In this document: positions 51,053 to 57,799 of the stretch, in pieces
Numbering within the stretch: position 1 is the first letter of the stretch
Layout of the letters: each line of letters opens with the position of its first letter
DNA from: Bacteroidales bacterium
Lineage (GTDB): Bacteria; Bacteroidota; Bacteroidia; Bacteroidales; UBA1556
Length of the DNA: 64,000 bases
Direction of reading: 5' to 3'
Assembly (NCBI GenBank): GCA_023146135.1
Contig: JAGLCR010000029.1
Span: forward strand, 1 to 64,000
Made by a program: the position numbers and the translations under genes
The notes under the pieces: model-generated
Seen by the model: the letters and a program-made list of their open reading frames with translations, nothing else
Database searches by the model: none
Told to the model about the DNA's origin: nothing

Positions 51053-51083
51053 GCAAAGATAGAAATATTTTTTTATTCACAAA
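51053..51083 (-). promoter_or_regulatory. Promoter of the candidate small RNA
   Basis: On minus, TTTG (51083-51080), an 18-nt spacer and TATCTTTGC (51061-51053) fit the -33/-7 consensus. No protein start codon follows within a normal distance. Confidence 0.7.
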
Positions 51084-51243
51084 GCTTTTTTGATATTATT
51101 TTTCAGAAGATTTATCAAGTGGGAAAGATTGATGATTACCATTCTACTCCTCAAATAGCAAGAGAGTCTCTCTGTTTCTTATTTTTTCTACTCAATTATT
51201 AATATAAAAACTAGCAAAGAAAACAAGTAATATTAAATAGTGT

Positions 51244-52944
51244 TTAATAAACTGCCAGCTTCCCCATATGCACTTTATTACCAAAATACACCTTATATAT
51301 ATAGATACCTGCGCTAACACCCTTAATTGACAAACTTGCATTACTTGCAACCAATCTGTTTAAGACAAGTCTTCCCGTCATATCATATAAGCGTAAATCA
51401 GCTTTTTGCTTCGAATCATCGTATTGAATAATAACATAGTCATTTGTAGGATTTGGAAATACTTTAAAAGAATTATCCGATGGTGAAACATCCGCACTTC
51501 CCGTATCTTTAACTGAGTAATAATACTTAAGCTCATACCCAAGCTCGCGAATAGTAGTATCTTCATTTAGATAAAATGATCCTTCATAAATCAATTTATA
51601 ATCAGTGGGCTTCTTTACAAAAATAAACGAGGGGATAACTTGTGTATTTGAAACTTGGGAATCTGTTGAATAAGAATCCTTAAAATATGATTTATATACA
51701 TTATTTATATGTCTACTATGTATTGCGGCCGAGTCATTGGCATTTACAATATAGTCTATTCTAGAGGCTCCATAAATATAATATTTGTTATTATAGTCAT
51801 CCCATATATACAATTCATTCTGATGTTCTCGTTGTCGTGAATCGTAAACAAGGTCTTCTCTAGATTCTTTAATCCAGTTTTGATTGGCATCACCCCAATG
51901 TTGCTGTTCAATCATAGTTGGCTTCCCATAAGGAGTCATTTCATACTTCACCAAACGCTCTGCCTTCCACGAACCGTAATAATTTGAATAAATAGTCAAT
52001 GAATCAAAACCTTGATAATTCTTATGGTAATCAACCTTGTAATTATAGCGCCATTTATTATAAACTGTACTCCAGTTTGACTGAATCGCTTTTACTAAAA
52101 CATCTGCAGAATTGTATAAATAGTCCGCTTTTACATCATTAATATAACTACTTGCATCTCGGTCATACTTAAACCTTTCTTGAAATATTAAACGATCTTG
52201 GGAATCAAATTTAAGGGTGGTAGAATCAGATGGTATCCATACTTCATTCATACCATAAAATCTTGATTCCAATATAAAGTTATCAGGGTAATAGTATGCA
52301 AATTTCGACCTTTTATAACTATAATTATTTACAGAAGTTCCTTCACTATATTCATAAAGAGTTATTCTACCTTTACTATCATAATCGTAGATATGTGAAT
52401 CATAATTTGTCCATTTACGCAATGAATTACTCCAAACACGAACTTTTACTTTAGCAAATAAATTTCTAGCATTATATTCAAATTCAGTTACAGCACCAGG
52501 ACGCCATATAAGAGCTACACTATCAAATATCTCCTCTACAATCTTAACACAGTTCAACTGTCCATTATAATAAAAAAGCGATCGTTTATGGCTAGCAGTA
52601 TTAACATAATGAATACTATCTAGTATATGCATAGTAATTATTTTAGAGTTAGCACCCAGCCTAACAGCGCTTTTAATGCTTTGTGGATTTGTAAAATGTG
52701 TTAGGCCATTCGTTTTTCTTTTATTAGGAATACCAAATAATTTATCAAAAACTAATACTCTTGCATTAATTTCATTATCAGTCTTTGAGATGAAAGTAAC
52801 TTTATAATCGAAATTGATTTGATAAAACCTATTTATTTCGGATTCGATACCAGAACGAGTATAACGCTCATCCACCTTAGTGGATTGAGCACTACTATAA
52901 TTCACAATAAAAGCAATAATCGATAGAAAAAATAGTCTTTTCAT
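51244..52944 (-). CDS. Secreted protein with type IX secretion sorting domain
   Basis: The 566 aa product has a signal peptide (residues 1-19, ending SSAQ) and a C-terminal Por secretion tail (about 493-566): VFPNPTNDYVIIQYDD, LYDMTGRLVLN, SIKGVSAGIYIYKV and the closing KLAVY, typical of type A T9SS sorting domains. The middle (about 120-430) contains repeated YDS/FDSQDR-type units resembling YD-like repeats (YDYDSKGRITLYEYSEG, LKFDSQDRLIFQER). No catalytic domain was recognised, so the role at the cell surface is unknown. It shares no operon. Confidence 0.85.
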   Translation of the reverse strand: MKRLFFLSIIAFIVNYSSAQSTKVDERYTRSGIESEINRFYQINFDYKVTFISKTDNEINARVLVFDKLFGIPNKRKTNGLTHFTNPQSIKSAVRLGANSKIITMHILDSIHYVNTASHKRSLFYYNGQLNCVKIVEEIFDSVALIWRPGAVTEFEYNARNLFAKVKVRVWSNSLRKWTNYDSHIYDYDSKGRITLYEYSEGTSVNNYSYKRSKFAYYYPDNFILESRFYGMNEVWIPSDSTTLKFDSQDRLIFQERFKYDRDASSYINDVKADYLYNSADVLVKAIQSNWSTVYNKWRYNYKVDYHKNYQGFDSLTIYSNYYGSWKAERLVKYEMTPYGKPTMIEQQHWGDANQNWIKESREDLVYDSRQREHQNELYIWDDYNNKYYIYGASRIDYIVNANDSAAIHSRHINNVYKSYFKDSYSTDSQVSNTQVIPSFIFVKKPTDYKLIYEGSFYLNEDTTIRELGYELKYYYSVKDTGSADVSPSDNSFKVFPNPTNDYVIIQYDDSKQKADLRLYDMTGRLVLNRLVASNASLSIKGVSAGIYIYKVYFGNKVHMGKLAVY

Positions 52945-53008
52945 AACTTAAAGGATTACTAAACTAAGGACAAATGTAAATAAAAACAATAAGTAATGCA
53001 ATTATCTG

Positions 53009-53205
53009 ATGGACGTTCAACTAGCTACCGAGCTTGAGATCGAAATGGCAGCCCGAAAATTGGTTAGTCAAAGAAGCTTGGTGAAAAAGGACGACTTTTG
53101 GAGCTCCTTATACAAGACTTACTGAATAGCTAAACAATTGAGGATTATAATGTAGAGCTCGAATCGTCTGCCCGAAAAATAATTTCGATTTGGCCATTGT
53201 TCGTT
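53009..53205 (+). pseudogene. Possible remnant of an IS256-like transposase N terminus
   Basis: From ATG 53009 the frame reads MDVQLATELEIEMAARKLVS... then QRSLVKKDD and stops at 53125. Shifting frame after KKD gives GRLLELLIQDLLNS followed by a stop, then TIEDYNVELESSARK. The pattern SLxxKxGLLxxLIxxLL resembles the N-terminal region of IS256-family transposases. With one frameshift and several stops it cannot be functional. No terminal repeats or rest of the element were found, so this is tentative. It occupies most of the 330-nt gap between the T9SS cargo gene and rpsF. Confidence 0.28.
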
Positions 53206-53227
53206 TAAAATAAAAGTGTACTTTTGC
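53197..53227 (+). promoter_or_regulatory. Promoter of rpsF-rpsR-rplI
   Basis: TTG (53197-53199), a 19-nt spacer and TACTTTTGC (53219-53227) exactly match the Bacteroidota promoter consensus, 47 nt before the rpsF ATG. Confidence 0.8.
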
Positions 53228-53274
53228 AGTCCGAAAATTTTTAATATCAAATAATTAACTAATAAACAAAGATC

Positions 53275-53664
53275 ATGTTAAATCGTTATGAAACCGTTTT
53301 CATTATGACTCCCGTTTTATCTGAAGAACAGATAAAGGAAGCGGTAAAAAAGTACAAGGATCTTATCGCCAAGCAAGGTGGTAAAGTAGTACACGAGGAA
53401 AAATGGGGCTTGAAGAAATTAGCCTACCCTATTCAAAAGAAATCAACCGGATTCTATCATCTTTTAGAATTTGAAGTTGAAGGAGCTGGAATTAATCCAT
53501 ACGAAGTTGCTTTTAAACGTGACGAACGTATATTGCGATTCCTTACTGTAAAATTAGAGAAGCACTCATTGGTTTATGCTGAAAAAAGACGCAAGAATAT
53601 GAAAGCGGCTAAGGAAGCACCTAAGAAAGCTGAGAAGGCTGAAAAAGCAAAAGAGAAAGCTTAG
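53275..53664 (+). CDS. rpsF: Ribosomal protein bS6
   Basis: The 129 aa protein forms a dimer with bS18 on the 30S platform. The core (residues about 1-98, MLNRYETVFIMTPVLSEEQI, KLAYPIQKKSTGFYHLLEFE) is followed by a Lys/Ala/Glu-rich tail. It is the first gene of a three-gene operon with rpsR 27 nt downstream. It has no Shine-Dalgarno, as usual in this phylum. Confidence 0.97.
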   Translation: MLNRYETVFIMTPVLSEEQIKEAVKKYKDLIAKQGGKVVHEEKWGLKKLAYPIQKKSTGFYHLLEFEVEGAGINPYEVAFKRDERILRFLTVKLEKHSLVYAEKRRKNMKAAKEAPKKAEKAEKAKEKA

Positions 53665-53691
53665 TATTAACGGTAAAAAAAATAGAAAGAA

Positions 53692-53958
53692 ATGGCAACA
53701 AATTCAGAAATTAGATATTTGACCCCAATTGCGGTTGATACTAAAAAGAAAAAATACTGTCGATTTAAAAAGACTGGTATTAAATATATTGATTATAAAG
53801 ACGCTAACTTTTTGATGAAGTTTGTGAATGAGCAGGGAAAAATTCTTCCTCGTCGTTTAACTGGTACTTCATTGAAATACCAAAAGAAAGTTTCGCGAGC
53901 AATCAAAAGAGCGCGTCATATTGCATTAATGCCTTATGTAGGTGATTTATTAAAATAA
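53692..53958 (+). CDS. rpsR: Ribosomal protein bS18
   Basis: The 88 aa partner of bS6 has [23 protein letters not shown] and the signature [34 protein letters not shown]. Its stop codon overlaps the Shine-Dalgarno of rplI. bS6, bS18 and bS21 are reported to mask the 16S anti-SD in Bacteroidia, which makes the context of this gene noteworthy. Confidence 0.97.
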   Translation: MATNSEIRYLTPIAVDTKKKKYCRFKKTGIKYIDYKDANFLMKFVNEQGKILPRRLTGTSLKYQKKVSRAIKRARHIALMPYVGDLLK

Positions 53959-53963
53959 GGAGG
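53957..53963 (+). promoter_or_regulatory. rplI: Strong Shine-Dalgarno before rplI
   Basis: AAGGAGG lies 8 nt before the rplI ATG and overlaps the rpsR stop codon. It is a perfect anti-SD match at ideal spacing, unusual in this window, where most genes lack any SD. Confidence 0.85.
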
Positions 53964-53971
53964 ACGTTGAG

Positions 53972-54421
53972 ATGAAAGTTATATTAAAACAAGATATCGC
54001 AAAATTAGGTTTCGCTAACGATATAATCAAAGTAAAAAATGGTTATGCTCGAAACTTCCTCATTCCTCAAGGGTATGCTATTCAGGGAACTGAGCAGAAT
54101 ATCAAAATTGTGAACGAGGTATTGAAACAAAAAGCTCATAAAGCTGAGAAGATTAAAAATGATGCTGAGGCAATTGCTGCTTCATTGGTGGCTGTAAGCC
54201 TTAAGATTGGTGCTAAAACTGGTACTAGCGGAAAAATCTTTGGTTCGGTTAATGCTATGCAGGTTGCTGACGCATTGAAAGAGCAAGCTAATATCGAGAT
54301 TGACCGTAAAAAGATTGTGGTTGATGGCGAAAACATCAAGGAAATTGGTGAGTATGTGGCTACTGTAAACCTTCACCGTGAGGTTAAGGGTGAGATTAAG
54401 TTTGAAGTAGTTGGTGAATAA
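53972..54421 (+). CDS. rplI: Ribosomal protein bL9
   Basis: The 149 aa protein has the conserved N-terminal domain (KVILKQDIAKLGFANDIIKVKNGYARNFLIPQGYA), a long connecting helix (about 45-78) and a C-terminal rRNA-binding-like domain, with normal length. It is the last gene of rpsF-rpsR-rplI, 13 nt after rpsR, and is the only one of the three with a perfect Shine-Dalgarno. Confidence 0.97.
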   Translation: MKVILKQDIAKLGFANDIIKVKNGYARNFLIPQGYAIQGTEQNIKIVNEVLKQKAHKAEKIKNDAEAIAASLVAVSLKIGAKTGTSGKIFGSVNAMQVADALKEQANIEIDRKKIVVDGENIKEIGEYVATVNLHREVKGEIKFEVVGE

Positions 54422-54462
54422 GTTTTTGCTTATCATTAAGCGACAATCTCTTCGTTGAGCTC

Positions 54463-54512
54463 ATTTCTTATTTCAGTTATCAGCCAGCTGACTGACTCCT
54501 AAAATAAGAAAT
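54463..54512. repeat. Inverted repeat downstream of rplI
   Basis: ATTTCTTATTT (54463-54473) pairs with AAATAAGAAAT (54502-54512) over 11 bp, enclosing further short CAG/CTG pairing around CAGCCAGCTGACTG. There is no T-run directly after it. It may be an mRNA 3'-end hairpin or a REP-like element. It lies in the 364-nt gene-free gap 54422-54785. Confidence 0.6.
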
Positions 54513-54571
54513 TTTACTCGCATCGACCTTGACGCTTTCTGAAAAATAAAAGAGCCTAAAAATATAGTACG

Positions 54572-54606
54572 AATCCTGCTAACGTAATGTTGGCAGGATT
54601 TTTTTT
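54572..54606 (+). terminator. Terminator of rpsF-rpsR-rplI
   Basis: The stem AATCCTGC/GCAGGATT, with inner AAC/GTT, is followed by six further T. It lies about 150 nt after rplI, so the transcript includes the upstream inverted repeat. Confidence 0.88.
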
Positions 54607-54631
54607 GTTTAAACCGCCTTGACCTCCTTAC

Positions 54632-54669
54632 GTTTTAATTATTGCCTCTAAGGAGGCAATAATTAAAAC
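54632..54669. repeat. Perfect 17-bp palindrome with 4-nt loop
   Basis: GTTTTAATTATTGCCTC (54632-54648) pairs perfectly with 54653-54669 around TAAG. There is no T-run. ACTCGGTCTGAC right after it (54669-54680) resembles the ACTCGG-TGAC words repeated at 56160-56360, so it is probably part of the local REP-like repeat family. Confidence 0.75.
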
Positions 54670-54769
54670 ACTCGGTCTGACGGCTCATTCTAAAAAAACA
54701 ATCAGGCTGAGTAAATTTGTGTTTTTACAGTGAAAAGGAAATAACTGAAAATTGTATCGAAGTCTGATG

Positions 54770-54778
54770 TATTTTTGC
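54770..54778 (+). promoter_or_regulatory. -7 element of the SpoU methyltransferase gene
   Basis: TATTTTTGC matches TAnnTTTGC only 7 nt before the ATG at 54786, so the mRNA would be leaderless or nearly so. A TTG at 54752-54754 is 15 nt upstream, closer than usual. Confidence 0.5.
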
Positions 54779-54785
54779 CCCTAAG

Positions 54786-55529
54786 ATGATATCAAAAAAC
54801 CAAATAAAACTAGTTACATCCTTGCATAAAGCAAAAGGCCGTAAAAGGGCTGGGCTATTTATAGTTGAAGGTCCAAAGGCTGTTGATGAATTTATTAATA
54901 GCAACTTTGAGATTGAAGCGGTGTATGGCACTCGTGAATGGATAGAGTTTGCTCCACAAATTCTTGATTTTGCAGAGATGATTAGCGTGAAGGAACTTCA
55001 GAGCATCAGCGCGCAGAAGCATCCTAATCAGGTATTGGCTGTGGTAAAAATGCCCGAGACTTCTACCCCACCTTCTGAAATAAATGATTTATGCCTTGTG
55101 CTTGACACTATTCAGGATCCAGGTAATATGGGCACCATAATCCGTATTGCCGATTGGTTTGGCATTAAGCATATTATTTGTTCAACAGAAACAGCTGATA
55201 TTTATAACCCTAAGGTGGTACAAAGCACTATGGGGTCCATAAGTCGGGTGCAGGTAAGTTATACCGATTTGGTGGATTGGCTGGGCGAAATAAATGGTGC
55301 TATTCCTGTGTACGGCACCTTACTTTCTGGCGAAAATATTTATGAAACTAAATTGGTATCCAAAGGGTTGATTGTAATTGGCAATGAATCTAAGGGTATT
55401 TCCGATGATGTGGCTTTCTTTATTAGCCAAGGTATTAAGATTCCTTCTTATGGTGATTCGGAAACGGAGTCGTTGAATGCGGCGGTGGCTACGGGGGTCG
55501 TGGTAGCGGTATTTCGACAGGCTCAATAA
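54786..55529 (+). CDS. TrmH/SpoU-family RNA 2'-O-methyltransferase
   Basis: The 247 aa protein has an N-terminal substrate-binding domain (about 1-95) and a SPOUT knot domain with motif 1 LDTIQDPGNMGTIIRIADWF (about 105-124), motif 2 LIVIGNESKGIS and motif 3 IKIPSYGDSETESLNAAVATG. It methylates rRNA or tRNA ribose using SAM; the target cannot be told. The last codons FRQAQ and the TAA stop are supplied by a REP-like repeat (TTTCGACAGGCTCAATAA), so the original C terminus may have been slightly different. Confidence 0.9.
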   Translation: MISKNQIKLVTSLHKAKGRKRAGLFIVEGPKAVDEFINSNFEIEAVYGTREWIEFAPQILDFAEMISVKELQSISAQKHPNQVLAVVKMPETSTPPSEINDLCLVLDTIQDPGNMGTIIRIADWFGIKHIICSTETADIYNPKVVQSTMGSISRVQVSYTDLVDWLGEINGAIPVYGTLLSGENIYETKLVSKGLIVIGNESKGISDDVAFFISQGIKIPSYGDSETESLNAAVATGVVVAVFRQAQ

Positions 55530-55594
55530 CCACATTTCGACAGGCTCAATAGAACCATTTCGACAGGCTCAAACCATTTGACAAAGCTCAATAT
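55512..55594. repeat. REP-like repeats with core TTCGACAGGCTCAA, three copies plus a degenerate fourth
   Basis: Copies lie at 55512-55529, 55535-55551 and 55558-55572, with a decayed one (TTGACAAAGCTCAATAT) at 55578-55594. They are the reverse complement of the core seen at 27-160. The first copy forms the end of the methyltransferase gene. Confidence 0.8.
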
Positions 55595-55621
55595 TTCTTA
55601 ATAAAAATATTTTTCCTTTTC

Positions 55622-55645
55622 TTTCCCCTCCCTGGAGGGTGGAAA
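55622..55645. repeat. Inverted repeat TTTCC-CTCC/GGAG-GGAAA
   Basis: A short imperfect hairpin around CCTCCCTGGAGGG lies in the 305-nt gap 55530-55834. The rest of that gap, apart from the REP-like copies and the nqrM -7 box, shows nothing recognisable. Confidence 0.5.
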
Positions 55646-55802
55646 ATGCAAAAGATTACTCAATACATAATACTACTTATAAAAACTCACTACTAGAATG
55701 GCAACTAAGTTCTTTTGGCCATCAATCAAGTTTCCTGCTAAATATCAGCTCTAAATACACCTATTAACTTTTATCAAATACATAGCATAAAAGATAATAG
55801 CG

Positions 55803-55811
55803 TAACTTTGC
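55803..55811 (+). promoter_or_regulatory. -7 element of the nqrM-like gene
   Basis: TAACTTTGC fits TAnnTTTGC 24 nt before the ATG at 55835. It rules out a longer reading from an upstream TTG at 55808. No TTG box lies 18-20 bp upstream. Confidence 0.5.
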
Positions 55812-55834
55812 TCCAGAATTTAACAGATAGTACT

Positions 55835-56104
55835 ATGCAAACATTCTTACTAACTATGGGGCTTTCTTTATTGTTGATTGCTATTGCTTTTTCGGCTATT
55901 GGTATCAAGATGTTTCTGATCAAAGGTGGCCAGTTTACTAAGCAATGCAGTACGGTGGACACGGGTAATACTAAGATTGGTTGTACTTGTGGTGCAAAAG
56001 ACCCCGAAGATCGCTGTGAGAATTTTGAGGAGCATCATGGTAAAGGAATTGATGGCGCTAAACGACATATTCATACGGATACTATGATTATTAAGTCGTA
56101 TTAG
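55835..56104 (+). CDS. nqrM: NqrM-like Na+-NQR maturation protein (DUF539 type)
   Basis: The 89 aa protein has one N-terminal membrane segment (residues about 4-24), a basic patch, and four Cys at 38, 50, 52 and 61 (QCSTVDTG, GCTCGAKDPEDRC). This matches the plan of NqrM: a TM helix plus four conserved Cys that deliver iron to the NqrD/NqrE cysteine site. The spacing CxC rather than CxxC differs from the proteobacterial form. Neighbouring apbE and the nqr operon support the call. It is on the opposite strand to both and has its own -7 box. Confidence 0.65.
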   Translation: MQTFLLTMGLSLLLIAIAFSAIGIKMFLIKGGQFTKQCSTVDTGNTKIGCTCGAKDPEDRCENFEEHHGKGIDGAKRHIHTDTMIIKSY

Positions 56105-56215
56105 AATACGAGTCATACCTCGGTACAATTTTTCATACTTCGTTTTACTTCGTATAAAAAACCACTCGGTATGACTTTGGCTACAATTTTATTCACTCCA
56201 TTACTTTTCGTAAAC

Positions 56216-56461
56216 AAAACCACTCGGGATGACTAATTCCAAAACTATACTTAGTAGATACTTCGTCAGGCTGAGTGTTTTTATAAATTACTGAGGAACG
56301 AAGAAATTTGTAAAAACGTACCGAAGACTGACAATCAAACGAATAAAACCACTCGGCATAACTAATTCCAAAATTATACTCGATAGATACTTCATCAGGC
56401 TGAGTATTTTTATAAATTACTAAGGAACGAAGAAATTTGTAAAAACGTACCGACGACTGAC
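56216..56461. repeat. Direct repeat of about 117 bp, two copies
   Basis: 56216-56331 and 56345-56461 are nearly identical, differing at scattered positions. Each starts with AAAACCACTCGG, contains CTTCGTCAGGCTGAGT or its variant CTTCATCAGGCTGAGT, and includes a hairpin GTTTTTATAAATT/AATTTGTAAAAAC. A related partial copy with CACTCGGTATGAC lies at about 56140-56178. The 377-nt gap 56105-56481 consists almost entirely of these elements. They may serve as transcription ends between the convergent nqrM and apbE genes. Confidence 0.8.
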
Positions 56462-56481
56462 TAATATCGAGCTACACACAT

Positions 56482-57504
56482 CTATTGTAAAGAATTTTCT
56501 TCCAGCATATCATTTAAGCCTGAGCTTACAAAAGCTTTATAATCTCCATTTACATCAGCATAAATCAAATAAACTTTTAGTTCGGGATGGCGAGCTAAAA
56601 CTAACTTTGCTTTTTCTACACCCATAACCATAAAAGCAGTAGCATAGGCATCGGCTAAACCAGCGTTTGGAGCCAGCACCGTCGCACTTAATAATGAATG
56701 TTGAACAGGATAGCCCGTATGAGGATTAATGGTATGGGCATACTTAATTCCATCCGTAATATAGAATTTTCTATAATTTCCTGATGTAGCCATACCAATA
56801 TCTCTAATACGAATGATGGCAGATAAATTCTCTCCGTATTTAGCACTATCAGCAGGAAGCTCAATACCCACCTTCCATGCCTCACCTCCTATTTTAGTAC
56901 TTCGTGCAAAAAGCTCACCTCCAATATCAACTAAATAGCTTTTAATACCTTTGCTCTCAAGAAATTTAGACATCACATCAACAGAATACCCTTGCGCAAT
57001 AGCATTATAATCAATGGTAACTCGTGGGTCGGATTTAATAATTTCACCATTCTCTAAACGAATAAGCTGATAACCTACAAACTCCATAATGCTATCCACT
57101 TGCTCTTTACTTACTTTTTGTTTGTTCTTCAAACCAAAACCCCAAAGTTCAACTAATGGTCGTACACTAATGTCAAAATCACCATTCGTTTCCTTTGAAA
57201 CCATTTGCGCCATTATGAAATTCCCAATAAACAAACTATCAAGAGCAAGCTCCTCATTCCGGTTTACTTTAGAAATAATAGACTGAGCTTGGTAATTAGA
57301 ACAACTTTGGTCAAAGTCATGAAGCAGTTGTTCTATTTCATGTCCAAAATCACGACCTAATGAATCGTAGTAGGTAATGGAGTAGTAGGAGCCTTGAGCT
57401 TCTCCAGTTTTCACAAACTTTTTATACTCGACTTTTTTATTTGCTTGTTGGCATGAGCTTATCATTATGGTGAAAAGCAGGATGATAAGGTATGATTGTT
57501 TCAT
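56482..57504 (-). CDS. apbE: FAD:protein FMN transferase
   Basis: The 340 aa lipoprotein (lipobox MISSC, Cys18) transfers FMN from FAD to a Thr of target proteins. GEAQGSYYSITYYD near the N terminus, DIGGELFARS, MATSGNYRKFYI and TINPHTGYP with the LADAYATAFMVMG segment are the ApbE signatures. The adjacent nqr operon encodes its expected substrates, NqrB (SGAT) and NqrC (SGST). It is on the same strand as nqr but beyond the nqrF terminator and a repeat-rich 295-nt spacer, so it is probably transcribed separately. Confidence 0.95.
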   Translation of the reverse strand: MKQSYLIILLFTIMISSCQQANKKVEYKKFVKTGEAQGSYYSITYYDSLGRDFGHEIEQLLHDFDQSCSNYQAQSIISKVNRNEELALDSLFIGNFIMAQMVSKETNGDFDISVRPLVELWGFGLKNKQKVSKEQVDSIMEFVGYQLIRLENGEIIKSDPRVTIDYNAIAQGYSVDVMSKFLESKGIKSYLVDIGGELFARSTKIGGEAWKVGIELPADSAKYGENLSAIIRIRDIGMATSGNYRKFYITDGIKYAHTINPHTGYPVQHSLLSATVLAPNAGLADAYATAFMVMGVEKAKLVLARHPELKVYLIYADVNGDYKAFVSSGLNDMLEENSLQ

Positions 57505-57584
57505 AATATGGTTTGTTATTAATGATTTGCTAAAATACTTGTTTTTGGGGATATCAAATATATGGGGAGGTTGTTTTTGTCACA

Positions 57585-57682
57585 GTTTTTGCGAAGCAAA
57601 AACATGCGCCAAAAATTAAATGTGTTTTATTCTCTCGCCATGGGCTATGCCCATGGCTACGTATTTGACCCCTTCAGGGTCA
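57585..57682. repeat. Three consecutive perfect hairpin palindromes
   Basis: GTTTTTGCGAAGCAAAAAC (57585-57603), GCCATGGGC/GCCCATGGC with a TAT spacer (57637-57657) and TGACCC/GGGTCA with a CTTCA loop (57666-57682) follow each other between apbE and the nqr terminator. None has a T-run. They look like a composite REP-like element. Confidence 0.75.
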
Positions 57683-57727
57683 TTATGTTTAATTTACGTT
57701 TTTATTATCTCCTACAAAGTTAAGCAT

Positions 57728-57755
57728 AAAAAAAGAGCCACAAAATGCGGCTCTT
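57728..57755 (-). terminator. Terminator of the nqr operon
   Basis: The stem AAGAGCC/GGCTCTT with a 9-nt loop is followed on minus by seven T. It lies 45 nt beyond the nqrF stop. Confidence 0.9.
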
Positions 57756-57799
57756 ATATTTTAGAAAATTATCATATTGATATAATTTTATAGCAATTT

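Noticed and set aside
53228-53274. bS6:bS18 leader motif upstream of rpsF
   Set aside because: The leader is only about 45 nt and, although CCG is present (AGTCCGAAAA), no supporting hairpin was found.
55808-55834. TTG start upstream of the nqrM-like gene
   Set aside because: The TTG lies inside the TAACTTTGC -7 element. ATG 55835 places the membrane segment directly at the N terminus, as in NqrM.
56216-56461. Possible CRISPR array
   Set aside because: Only two long imperfect repeats (about 117 bp) with internal hairpins and no short regular repeat-spacer pattern or cas genes.
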